From: RYN-428 sp035648595
Lineage (GTDB): Bacteria > Planctomycetota > Phycisphaerae > Tepidisphaerales > Tepidisphaeraceae
Direction of reading: 5' to 3'
NCBI GenBank assembly: GCA_035648595.1
Contig: DASRLH010000487.1
Span: 1 to 17,896 of the forward strand
Length of the DNA stretch: 17,896 nt
In this document: positions 12,501-15,133 of the stretch, piece by piece
How the letters are laid out: every line of letters starts with the position of its first letter
Numbering within the stretch: position 1 is the first letter of the stretch
Program-made: the position numbers and the translations under genes
The notes under the pieces: model-generated
Seen by the model: the letters and a program-made list of their open reading frames with translations, nothing else
The model's database searches: none
Told to the model about the DNA's origin: nothing

Positions 12501-13968
12501 CGTTGATGGACGCGCCGACCTTTAGCGATGTGCCGCCGGTGCTGTCGTTGATGAAGAACGTGCCGGTCGCCAGGTCGAAGCCGAAGTTCAGCGTGCCGTC
12601 CACCGTGAGCTTTGCCGCGATCCCCGGCGAACCCACCACCAGATTCAGGCCGGTCGCTTCCAAATCCAACGGAATGTTCGTGTTGATCACCGGATGCACG
12701 CCAACCGAGAACAGCAGATCGTGATTGGATACGCTGGTGGTCACGTTGCTCAGCCCGGCCTCCGAGGCCAGCCGGGTGCGCACCTGATCCAGATCGGTAA
12801 ACGTGCCCACCTGCGACACCAGCAGATTCTGAAGCAGCGCCGGCAGATTAAGGGCATTGGACAGATTCTGGTGCAAAATCGGCACGCCCGCGTCAAGCAA
12901 CAGCGGGCTGCTGGCGATGTTGGTCGTCCAGTTGGTGAAACCCGTCAGATCGCCCGATACGATCGATCCGGTCAACTGGCTCAGCCCGTTGTAGTCGGCC
13001 AGGGTCGGATCGGTCGTGAGATTGGAGGTGACCGCGGTTGGCGCGGCGAGATTGGCCCAGTTGAAGGAGAGATTAACGGGGGTCGGGAGGACCGAACTGC
13101 TGACGGTGGCCGACAGCGCCGCCGCCGGCCCGCTGAGCGTCGTATTCACCAACGACGGCAAACTGGTGTTGTTCAATTCATTGAGCGTAAGTTTCCCATC
13201 GCTATCCACGTCATTGAGCGTCATCGCAAACGCCGGCGCGAAAGTGACCGATCCATTGCTGATACTCAGCGAGGCAAACCCAAGCTGCGCGTTGGCGTTG
13301 AGCGTTGAGCCGGTCGCGGTGGAATTGATGTTCAATTGATCGCCGCTGCCGCCCACATAAAACACCGCGCTGTTGCTGGGGGTGTCCCAGTACGCGCCGA
13401 TGGTGAGCGTGAAGTCGAGCGTAGTGGAAAGGCTCAAGCTGCCGGCCACGCTGAAATTCGCCGACGGATCGGTCGCATTCAGTGGGATGGTCTGCGTGCT
13501 GGTGGAGTTGAAATGAACGTCCAGTTCAAGGTCGTTGGGATTGTTCCGCGTCGCCGTGACGGTTACGCCGTCACCGATGCCCGGCGTGCCTTCCAGGGCC
13601 GTTTGCAGATCGGTGAGCGTGGTGTAGGTCCCGGTGAGCCGGCCCAGGAGCGTGTTGAGTTGCGGCTTGGGGTCGTATCCGCTGCCCAGCCCCGTGCCGA
13701 CCACCGGCAATTGCCGGCCCAGGATCGTAGAATCCGTCAACCGATGGCTCCATGCCGCCAGACCGCTCGAGTTGCTCGGCTCCAGCGCCGCCTGAATGGC
13801 GGACACCAACTGCGGATCAAACGCGCCGCTGAGCAGCACCCGCTTTTCCAGCGGCTCAAGACGCATGCGATCGCGCTCGCGCGCCGCCATCAAATGGTCC
13901 ACCCGCCGCGTGATCCAGTCGGAGATGCCGGCCAGACGAGAATTCCGCTTCGTTTTACGACGTGCCAT
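1..13968 (-). CDS. Giant LEPR-XLL multidomain surface protein with RTX repeats, beta-propeller and beta-helices (C-terminus outside window)
   Basis: One frame stays open from the ATG at 13968 to the window edge, at least 4,656 residues. I read it codon by codon over 1-4920 and sampled it widely elsewhere, with no stop. The start has GGGAG four bases upstream and lies just before the LEPR-XLL motif (residues 37-48). Layout: five ~280-residue tandem repeats (to ~1500), beta-rich segment with four cysteines (~1584-1873), RTX block (~1879-2590) split by LTDTSL units (~2232-2400), seven-repeat propeller (~2619-3018), beta-helix modules at 3024-3815 and 3820-4475, then a third header from 4482 and a LamG-like domain from ~4560. 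No enzyme active site was recognised. Family knowledge: such proteins are exported, calcium-binding adhesins or matrix proteins; that role is inferred here. No accessory secretion genes are visible. It follows moaD after 344 bases, so it is probably transcribed separately. Confidence 0.95.
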   Translation of the reverse strand, partial: MARRKTKRNSRLAGISDWITRRVDHLMAARERDRMRLEPLEKRVLLSGAFDPQLVSAIQAALEPSNSSGLAAWSHRLTDSTILGRQLPVVGTGLGSGYDPKPQLNTLLGRLTGTYTTLTDLQTALEGTPGIGDGVTVTATRNNPNDLELDVHFNSTSTQTIPLNATDPSANFSVAGSLSLSTTLDFTLTIGAYWDTPSNSAVFYVGGSGDQLNINSTATGSTLNANAQLGFASLSISNGSVTFAPAFAMTLNDVDSDGKLTLNELNNTSLPSLVNTTLSGPAAALSATVSSSVLPTPVNLSFNWANLAAPTAVTSNLTTDPTLADYNGLSQLTGSIVSGDLTGFTNWTTNIASSPLLLDAGVPILHQNLSNALNLPALLQNLLVSQVGTFTDLDQVRTRLASEAGLSNVTTSVSNHDLLFSVGVHPVINTNIPLDLEATGLNLVVGSPGIAAKLTVDGTLNFGFDLATGTFFINDSTGGTSLKVGASINATNINASANVGFASVSVTGGSASLSLSGALTFTAPSGGKYTNTDFTGGQATVNSLVSYAISGSGSVSLPISSNLLNLPAQTLTVSYPDLSSPATLTSNVGSFTELEGFAKILPIQFSQGLDQVVNLLALEASSAPIFQTKLPLLNESVAQLINIQSFLQNVITSHTDGTSNGGNTTLPFQDAASFVNLLQSLPGVGAGNVSASATANDIRITLHKTDNISNSVPFSLGTGSQLNLSVNGNINYNLATTENITFGVDSSGNFFIVDPGTTPVFQATLTTSANLNAAATLGFLGVNITNGTAAITGSVALALHDPQTDNPPTPGIISANEFSPQNLATLASASVSGSATASLPLSTTLFPDTATLTASWPDITQPSTFNLDTSQIQKFFDFNSISPNDVLAGLQALPAMLSHLTDAAKMGQNLQLIGSALTNAIALASQFQNQINSLGTINTIQQLQSALQNQLGGPNVTFNLGASDIEFTLGLNQTLANKQVGFNINKTIGGTSIGFQANGNLNLTGSAGASIQFGLAFGTVATPTDRFYIVTGNNSKAAVNFGVTGNINTSANLGFTTVGINGTASIGSMANPANPASISLPLVDGPDNDGKITLTELLANPLSAIGTPVVDGAAQAVLNVTGLPGAGPNPQITLNWGNVTDPSTLTVNVNADLQQGLDNILGFNTGSITAGIQSVLNLISSWGGNSLLNTKIPLINKTVKQLFDFVTKASSFFSAITSQNISSPTAFDTAVNSAITKAGLDPSSVKLTPQSDNNPGSGVFHYVVEFNYNAYNPGSIPFDFGSSLFSMNASFTPAITFHAKIEFGINKTDGFYLVDNGDASHPEVTLNAGITGNFNQIGGSFGPITYGVANGTANVGFNLGLDIVDPNSSDGSGGKIGASELAANLGTILVPSISGGATLHLPMGFHLGTGGPGVTTTFDAHWDPSDPGNIHFGASGNSTDPADGFGPINFEMGDFIQSMIGPVLQDIQKYNPLPSQLVSFMNEKLPVFNETPAAVLGDWLDEPSIKLLFQIAGVVQDVSGLAGQGGTLNLNQYFASDPNTGTSGSPTGGNSGPFSSFLNDLRTNYYVSLPVLDNPTSSIISMLLGKTVTLVEFKPPQLDLPYQFPGIELDIPLYSIGVADVEATFRLSGGIDLYANVDLGLSTRGLTGNDISGTKDLLDGFFIGDQKPQAPNPPAAFIVGLRGDVRIDLGGTVRILGINAATITGYVQGNLDLGLAMADVAYKPGTNIPDHRVGRNDVGGDNQVYLDEMEWIAANYGLDCVATPGGTFSIDAGIHIEALCGFWGCLYSQDFNLGHLVVVNWDLPCPPLPQTPLATYVGNALVMNTDSSTGGKEIDVTVTRDQNNNPNGIRFAKADSSNTEQQTFTFADMAAHGINTLVVNGTDGNDVINLDPNLTKEYNFQYIQVYGNGGNDRIDTGQIDPTTSHLLGTTLDGGDGNDTIIGTFAPDSILGGAGNDVLLGLSGNDTIVAGDGNDTVHAGKGNDSITVGNGNDAVDGQDGNNTVNSGSGNDTIGFGNGDNYVNGHGGTDVVIVGDGNNTVYGGAGNDTISAGNGNNTIFGAAGNDSIGAGNGNNYINTGDGNNYVQAGAGQNSIYGGAGNDRIFAAGPGNNYVDAGAGNDSVQTGDGNDTIHAGDGNDSINSGGGNDLIYGETGNKSISGGAGNDTIYGGTGNNYIDGGTGNDFIYGSAGSNTIYGGAGDDYINAEGTTSGIIDGGDGNDLLVQSANANQTLTDTSLSTINGSISLANVERVQLTGGPGNSFDVSGWSGAPGTAPVTLFGAGGSDTVISKNDADFVLTDTRLIRSTGGAFVLNGISGVSLTGGPSDNTFDVTSYNGSASLTGGGGLDKVIDSGDANLILTDTSLSRSTGGTFTLSGINRAFLTGGPSANLIDASGFSGNATLYGMAGNDTIRGSTGSDYIDGGLGSDLLIGNGFGDVIVGGGAAGGGDTLVGGPGNSLLIGSDDGNDSITGGPGNDRIYGLGGNDFLSGGAGNDTIDGGAGNDTLYGGPGADLLLGGPGNDLIYGNAPSAPVDLGVDTLYGDLGTNGNETGQGGADTLYGSNGNDLIFGEGNDDTIIPGPGSNGYIDPGTGGSTGNTGTPVPPPYLPVSIPLPVATLPSQVDGGGPWSELAGSASSTGVSNSNNSAFDPVILAAPGNVEYFAWADNRGGSYQIYLARHSAGLWTELAGISAHGAGISNASGAARRPALAIDASGKVYIAWTQQTGTQSNIAAAVYDPAANSGAGGFTALPQITADNAADDARLAMMGGTLVAAWLDASSGATNVRAAQLSGATWAALGAGSNSGQGVSNTISGISDISLATTASTAAVAWTASVAGTKQVFASQYSSGTWSALGLGGANGLNNTAYDSQSPSLAYDAGVLYAAWQAGTANGTEIYAAQWNGSSWAAAGAGSNANTGVSATHGGSTAPSLSANGGQMYLAYITDRTVGLSGNTTAIYARQWNGSQFVESVPGNASGAGINATSSTPTGVVLSVDSSGNPFVAFGDTPAASPQAYARGNVVSTGTIYYVNDASQEEDGYDTAPGSASNNGLSRATPALSVNQILSSYTLKPGDVIEVDTGDYGAVTITTPGISIIAAPNAQPRFNSLVTLSGANNATLRGLYLYGGVSIIASTGVTIDSNAIRGAGVSISGGSGIQITHNLIQPAGDGITLGGGTANLDVEHNTILGGGNAIVLGGASNVVVRDNGIAGAAAGIFLSSASSGVITSNNISAATGINIASAFTGSIDHNQIHNGTIGVMYGVAAQLNNNIIRNNTTGVSSSVTGANALGFAVNSSGNQIFGNTTGVQLNSAGVVGQHIYENTTGVAGSGSVGGPDFSNPNLIENNTTGINITGNITFNRIARNAVGIQAASAQQIVHNIVYRNTTGLDIVGRSDVRVFNNTFYTPAGDNIDISGGSQLVEIQNNILWTAKGYDLNVADDSHAGFFSDYNDLYATGSGKLVHYFMDFTDVLDWQVDVNQFDLHSIGATAVNPGWAQPQFVSIANDDYRVVDIVGGQRSSSPTIDSGNQAADVGVTVARTQLLSNPSFENNGNGWALNGSAQFTGTNPSPWDGAIHYASGGNSSSFAQQTIDLQAAGFNLSTIQSDAVVFGGRIRWNSNQTGDTAFVQVTFLDASQNQLSAPAVYSASNTTSRWELVGGRSIIPAGTRYLQYRFEADRTSGSNDSQFDGAFMYVIPSSYAPDQGAYGDTPAETGESTLTHIALRSPDLYVDFDATLPHTIRWETYNNTAQLPVRIDVYQDTANGPVLFKTVAASTPDSGIYTWIPENSGIAPGTYGLRIQVSLVGAPLVLDRGQETFTVPETGSKYYVNDASTAGDVYSTAPGNNRNDGKLPSAPKPLLATLLRDYSLTSTDSIYVDTGNYNEFNPIHITATSDAGVRIIGPTNPANVASISRNFTGLAGAVIDIDGATSVGVSHLTLVGSQRGVWVHNGASRFNGAYLTTSGNSAEGVRIESDSTQDVLDHLSVSGSGADGIFVGGPLVSLTNSHSFSNTQIGIDLQNAGSAIVTGNEADHDNVGIYAANSVSGTTTLIGQPDLSAPNFVHDNAVYGIQALSGVQIAGNVIYNQTANNDAGVYVNYYNNASVLQNIIYNNWIGIYANPSGGLISGNRVYGNASIGIFALFAPVRSNTVYSNNVGIAIGGTNGASDATNNLVYANTTAGIEVNATANGVNVYNNTVYAPLGDAVRVLSGAQSIAVENNILDVLGGFDISVDPSSQTGFSSDYNDLYATGSGQVAFWQGAARATLSNWQNAAFTDQNSLSQNPLFVNPAGADGQLGFVGGVDRGTDDDLHLQSATASFHGGSLSPILVGGVPVANPGTPTADASQSPAIDRGDGSFGFANEPAPNGSFINLGFEGNTPQASESPVHYVLVVRPDGGEVWPQGQSFNIRWRSDSAGTYNVDLLQNGSVVLNIATGLSITGTEGTYAWMIPTAGLTPGTNYVIRVTKTSSNPTLNDSSNAIFAITAPVHGYYVNDNTTAGDQYTTAIGNDANSGLDPAHPKASIRALLQAYTLGAGDTIYVDSGVYLLSTNVLITAAADGVKIVGATTNATLSGGYSSAIQADGPLAYYRLGDSGSVAADSSGNGLNGSYVGGVTTGVAGVLAGDANKAVTLDGATGAVKLGSFSNLSNGFTWEGWVYPTNIGSW
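545..2511 (-). repeat. Beta-helix module 2 of the giant protein
   Basis: Starts at residue 3820 with YYVNDASTAGDVYSTAPGN and TDSIYVDTGNY, repeating the header of module 1. Coils such as NNLVYANTTAGIEV and NVIYNQTAN fit a right-handed beta-helix (~3880-4300). SSDYNDLYATGSG and QSPAIDRGDG with INLGFEGNTPQASES repeat the module 1 end. A second Kre9/KNH-like beta-sandwich follows (residues ~4380-4473; SFNIRWRSDSAGTYNVDLLQ, then YAWMIPTAGLTPG). The parallel order shows that the whole module, not just the helix, was duplicated. Confidence 0.75.
2530..4899 (-). repeat. Beta-helix module 1 of the giant protein (YYVND header, right-handed beta-helix, anchor-Q-like end, KNH-like domain)
   Basis: Begins at residue 3024 with YYVNDASQEEDGYDTAPGS and GDVIEVDTGDY, then short coils rich in NNT, NTTG(I/V) and HN(I/L)I(Y/Q) motifs, as in pectate-lyase-like or NosD-like right-handed beta-helices (~3080-3480). 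It continues with SDYNDLYATGSG and SPTIDSGNQAADVG, and closes with DQGAYGDTPAETGES, resembling the choice-of-anchor Q pattern. A Kre9/KNH-like beta-sandwich follows (residues ~3707-3813; PHTIRWETYN, VRIDVYQD, GIYTWIPE). A jelly-roll-like domain is inserted near the end. Such helices usually bind or cleave polysaccharide; no catalytic residues were identified. Confidence 0.75.
2893..3378 (-). other. Jelly-roll, carbohydrate-binding-like domain inserted in beta-helix module 1
   Basis: Residues ~3531-3693. It opens with TQLLSNPSFENNGNGW, the typical start of CBM4/9-like or related galactose-binding jelly-rolls, and ends with a strand SQFDGAFMYVIPS. It lies between SPTIDSGNQAADVG and DQGAYGDTPAETGES, two halves that in module 2 are only about 20 residues apart, so it looks inserted into the module end. 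Ligand unknown; fold assignment is by pattern only. Confidence 0.55.
4915..6114 (-). repeat. Seven-repeat beta-propeller domain of the giant protein
   Basis: Residues ~2619-3018. Seven units of about 50-60 residues share the pattern P(S/A)L, G-x-(V/L)-Y-(V/I)-A-W, then (I/V)-(Y/F)-A-x-Q-(W/Y), then S-W-x-x-(A/L)-G. Blade-like starts include FDPVILA, RRPALAI, DARLAMM, ISDISLA, SQSPSLAYD, TAPSLSA and TGVVLSV. A lone WSELAG strand precedes the first unit, which would allow the ring to close. This looks like a BNR/sialidase-like or WD40-like seven-bladed propeller; the Asp-box and catalytic residues of sialidases were not seen, so binding rather than catalysis is more likely. Confidence 0.7.
6200..8335 (-). 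repeat. RTX (hemolysin-type) calcium-binding nonapeptide repeat block
   Basis: Residues ~1879-2590. About thirty consecutive nonapeptides of the GGxGxDxUx type run from 8335 to ~7320 (for example LDGGDGNDTI, YGGAGNDTI, HAGDGNDSI), and roughly fifteen to twenty more follow from ~6765 to 6200 after an intervening set of LTDTSL units. In this family each glycine-Asp turn binds Ca2+ and the array folds into a parallel beta-roll outside the cell. Here many repeats end in GNN rather than GND, especially at ~7350-7960, which alters the usual aspartate ligand. Type I secretion is usual for RTX proteins, but whether that applies to an LEPR-XLL protein is not shown. Confidence 0.9.
6765..7300 (-). repeat. 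Three ~62-66-residue LTDTSL units inside the RTX block
   Basis: The motif LTDTSL or LTDTRL recurs with its starts near 7278, 7083 and 6897, about 195 and 186 bases apart. Each copy continues as (RSTGG)xFxLxGI, then LTGGPSxNxFD, then a G-rich turn. This kind of unit is known to me from other RTX-containing giant proteins, but I cannot name a family with certainty. It separates the two runs of calcium nonapeptides. Confidence 0.7.
8350..9220 (-). other. Beta-rich segment with four clustered cysteines, between the 280-residue repeats and the RTX block
   Basis: Residues ~1584-1873. It contains alternating hydrophobic stretches, an acidic segment (DVGGDNQVYLDEMEW) and cysteines at 1760, 1780, 1785 and 1805, including CGFWGC. 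The cysteines could form two disulfides after export; that is inference. No family was recognised. It joins the RTX repeats through a short beta region ending in NGTDGNDVINL. Confidence 0.55.
9500..13720 (-). repeat. Five tandem ~280-residue protein repeats in the N-terminal third of the giant protein
   Basis: The same pattern recurs five times: an amphipathic helical linker, an extended beta region, an F-(F/Y)-(I/V/L) landmark, a stretch like NxNASANVGFASVSV, an acidic calcium-loop-like segment, then PxxLxxxW/Y. The landmark phenylalanines are residues 203, 471, 750, 1027 and 1311, so spacings are 268, 279, 277 and 284. Aligned segments include NAQLGFASLSIS, NANVGFASVSV-like, AATLGFLGVNI, SANLGFTTVGI and TANVGFNLGLDI. 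The copies are diverged at protein level (old duplication, not recent). I do not recognise a named domain. Boundaries are approximate because the unit can be phased in several ways. Confidence 0.8.
13825..13968 (-). other. LEPR-XLL type N-terminal region of the giant protein
   Basis: Residues 1-36 are strongly basic (MARRKTKR start, many Arg) and lack the long hydrophobic core of a Sec signal peptide. LEPLEKRVLLSG follows at residues 37-48, matching the LEPR-XLL motif (LExLExRxLLS) found at the N-terminus of very large planctomycete and other bacterial surface proteins. In the family the motif is thought to belong to a targeting or processing region, but I know of no settled mechanism. Its position, directly after the chosen ATG, is the best support for the start codon. 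Confidence 0.85.
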
Positions 13969-13972
13969 AAAT

Positions 13973-13977
13973 CTCCC
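13973..13977 (-). promoter_or_regulatory. Ribosome binding site of the giant gene
   Basis: GGGAG on the minus strand, four bases before the ATG at 13968. The spacing is short but the match is the only purine-rich one nearby, and it supports this start codon. Confidence 0.55.
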
Positions 13978-14106
13978 ATTTATGCGAAATGACCGGCGGA
14001 CTGACCGCTCTGGCGCGCACCGTGCGTCAAGCCACCCATTACGGGGACACCACAGGCATCTGCCTCGCCACGCGATTCCACCCGCACCTCGATTTTTCAA
14101 TCCGGC

Positions 14107-14122
14107 TTCAGATTAATCTGAA
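14107..14122. promoter_or_regulatory. 16-bp perfect palindrome upstream of the giant gene, candidate operator
   Basis: ttcagattaatctgaa is its own reverse complement. It is AT-rich in a GC-rich region and lies about 140 bases before the giant gene start, just downstream of the candidate -10. A dimeric repressor site would look like this. No known operator consensus was recognised. Confidence 0.35.
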
Positions 14123-14154
14123 TTGCCCCGACCGCCCAAGCTCCCGCAGTCGTT

Positions 14155-14183
14155 ATACTAAAGCACTGGGCAATGAAATGCAA
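14155..14183 (-). promoter_or_regulatory. Weak candidate promoter for the giant gene
   Basis: On the minus strand TTGCAT (14178-14183) and TAGTAT (14155-14160) are 17 bases apart, matching sigma70 consensus at 3 and 4 of 6 positions. A TATAAC overlaps the -10 region. If used, it gives a leader of about 180 bases that contains the 16-bp palindrome. Weak consensus; an extracytoplasmic or other sigma factor promoter could be elsewhere. Confidence 0.25.
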
Positions 14184-14245
14184 TAACAACCTGACCCATT
14201 CGACGGGCCGGGCGTGGCCTGAATTTGTGGCAAGGGCGGCCCGCG

Positions 14246-14265
14246 GCTTGCTGTACGCAGCAAGC
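14246..14265 (-). terminator. Hairpin after moaD, possible transcript end
   Basis: gcttgctg and cagcaagc form a perfect 8-bp stem around the 4-base loop tacg, 48 bases past the moaD stop. On the minus strand the T-run lies before the stem rather than after it, so it is not a standard intrinsic terminator for moaD; in plus-strand direction the stem is followed by A. It may protect the 3' end of the message instead. Confidence 0.3.
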
Positions 14266-14312
14266 AAAAATCGGCATTTCGCGGATTGGTGCGGAATACC
14301 GAACCCATGCGT

Positions 14313-14558
14313 TCACCCTCCGCTCACCGGCGGAATGAGCGCCAGCTCATCCCCTTCATGCAATTGGGTTTCCAGCGACGTGTAGCTGAGATTGACGGCG
14401 AAGGCCGTGCCGGCCGTCAGGGCGCGCAGAGCGGGGAATCGCTCCAGCAACGCATCGCGCGCGACGGCCACCGTGGCCAACTCGGGCAATGTGAGCGCGA
14501 CTTGCGAGATGCCGGCCCGCTCGCGCACGACTGAAAACAGCCTTACCGTGATGGTCAT
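14313..14558 (-). CDS. moaD: Molybdopterin synthase sulfur carrier subunit (MoaD/ThiS family)
   Basis: 81 residues, the usual MoaD length. MoaD is a cytosolic ubiquitin-like protein that carries sulfur as a C-terminal thiocarboxylate and, with MoaE, turns precursor Z into molybdopterin. Seen here: MTITVRLFSVVRERAG at the start, AVNLSY in the middle, and the ending GDELALIPPVSGG with the essential terminal Gly-Gly. The start at 14558 is preferred because its ATG overlaps the methyltransferase stop (ATGA); a longer form from 14585 would add nine residues that the family lacks. There is no clear Shine-Dalgarno, which fits translational coupling. No moaE or other molybdopterin gene is visible in the window. 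ThiS is the alternative, but the PPVSGG ending and the REAG-like segment favour MoaD. Confidence 0.9.
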   Translation of the reverse strand: MTITVRLFSVVRERAGISQVALTLPELATVAVARDALLERFPALRALTAGTAFAVNLSYTSLETQLHEGDELALIPPVSGG

Positions 14559-15133
14559 GGGTGCTGGGACACTTTTACGGTCCATTCAACGCCATTGCCA
14601 ACCGGCAATTCGATGCTCGTGGCATCCGGCCGCGAACGGGTGTACTGCATGTAATCGGAAAGTTCGCGGGGATGGGTTTTGGTATTATCCGTAAGCACCG
14701 ATCCGCCGGGCCGGATGCGGGGCCAGACAAGGTCAAAATACTTTTGCGAGGATTCCTTATCGGTGCCATCGAGGAAGGCGATGTCGATCGGGGCTTCGAT
14801 CTGGCTAAGAACCTGCAGCGCATCGCCCAGGTGATTGACGACTTGCCCGGATACGCCGGCCCGCTGGAAATGCTGGCGCGAGGCATCGTATTTTTTCTGG
14901 CTGATGTCGATGGTGTGAAGCACGCCGCCGGTCTGCTTGAGGGCGGCGGCCCAGAACAAGCCGCTGAAGCCATAACTGGTGCCGACTTCCACGATGCGCC
15001 TGGCGCCGCTGACCAGTGCGATCTGGTAAAGCATTTCGCCTTCCACGCGCGGGATCTGCCAGGCATCATCGCGCGTGGTGCGCAGTGCGTCCACCTCGTC
15101 GATCAGGGCCAGGATTTGCTTGTCAATCATCAT
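14555..15133 (-). CDS. SAM-dependent O-methyltransferase, class I (family 3-like)
   Basis: 192 residues. Motif I for SAM binding is VEVGTSYGFSG (48-58), the acidic ribose contact is in HTIDIS (Asp76), and FLDGTDKESSQKYFDLV (from 120) followed by RPGGSVLTDN (141-150) is the typical family 3 O-methyltransferase core with Asp122 and Asp149-Asn150. In the family these residues help bind a divalent metal, and substrates are catechol-like or other hydroxyl compounds; the substrate here is unknown. The start ATG at 15133 overlaps the lpxI stop by four bases (ATGA), with a second ATG directly after it, so either of two adjacent Met codons may serve. The C-terminus is coupled to moaD in the same way. 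Length is slightly shorter than the common ~215-220 residues. Confidence 0.85.
   Translation of the reverse strand: MMIDKQILALIDEVDALRTTRDDAWQIPRVEGEMLYQIALVSGARRIVEVGTSYGFSGLFWAAALKQTGGVLHTIDISQKKYDASRQHFQRAGVSGQVVNHLGDALQVLSQIEAPIDIAFLDGTDKESSQKYFDLVWPRIRPGGSVLTDNTKTHPRELSDYMQYTRSRPDATSIELPVGNGVEWTVKVSQHP

Larger units (their letters stand above)
13969..14312. other. Intergenic region between moaD and the giant gene
   Basis: 344 bases without a supportable gene. From the moaD side it holds a strong hairpin (14246-14265), a weak candidate promoter on the minus strand (14155-14183), a 16-bp perfect palindrome (14107-14122), a short aggca/tgcct hairpin near 14052-14063 that faintly resembles the REP-like repeats elsewhere in the window, and the ribosome binding site at 13973-13977. 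Small open frames here look like noise. Confidence 0.7.

Noticed and set aside
14052..14063. aggca-tc-tgcct hairpin as another REP-like copy
   Set aside because: Only loosely similar (shorter stem, 2-base loop, no inverted partner at ~50 bases); too weak to call.
14559..14585. Longer moaD start adding MDRKSVPAP
   Set aside because: Extra residues are not part of the MoaD family and the ATG at 14558 forms a clean 4-base overlap with the upstream stop.
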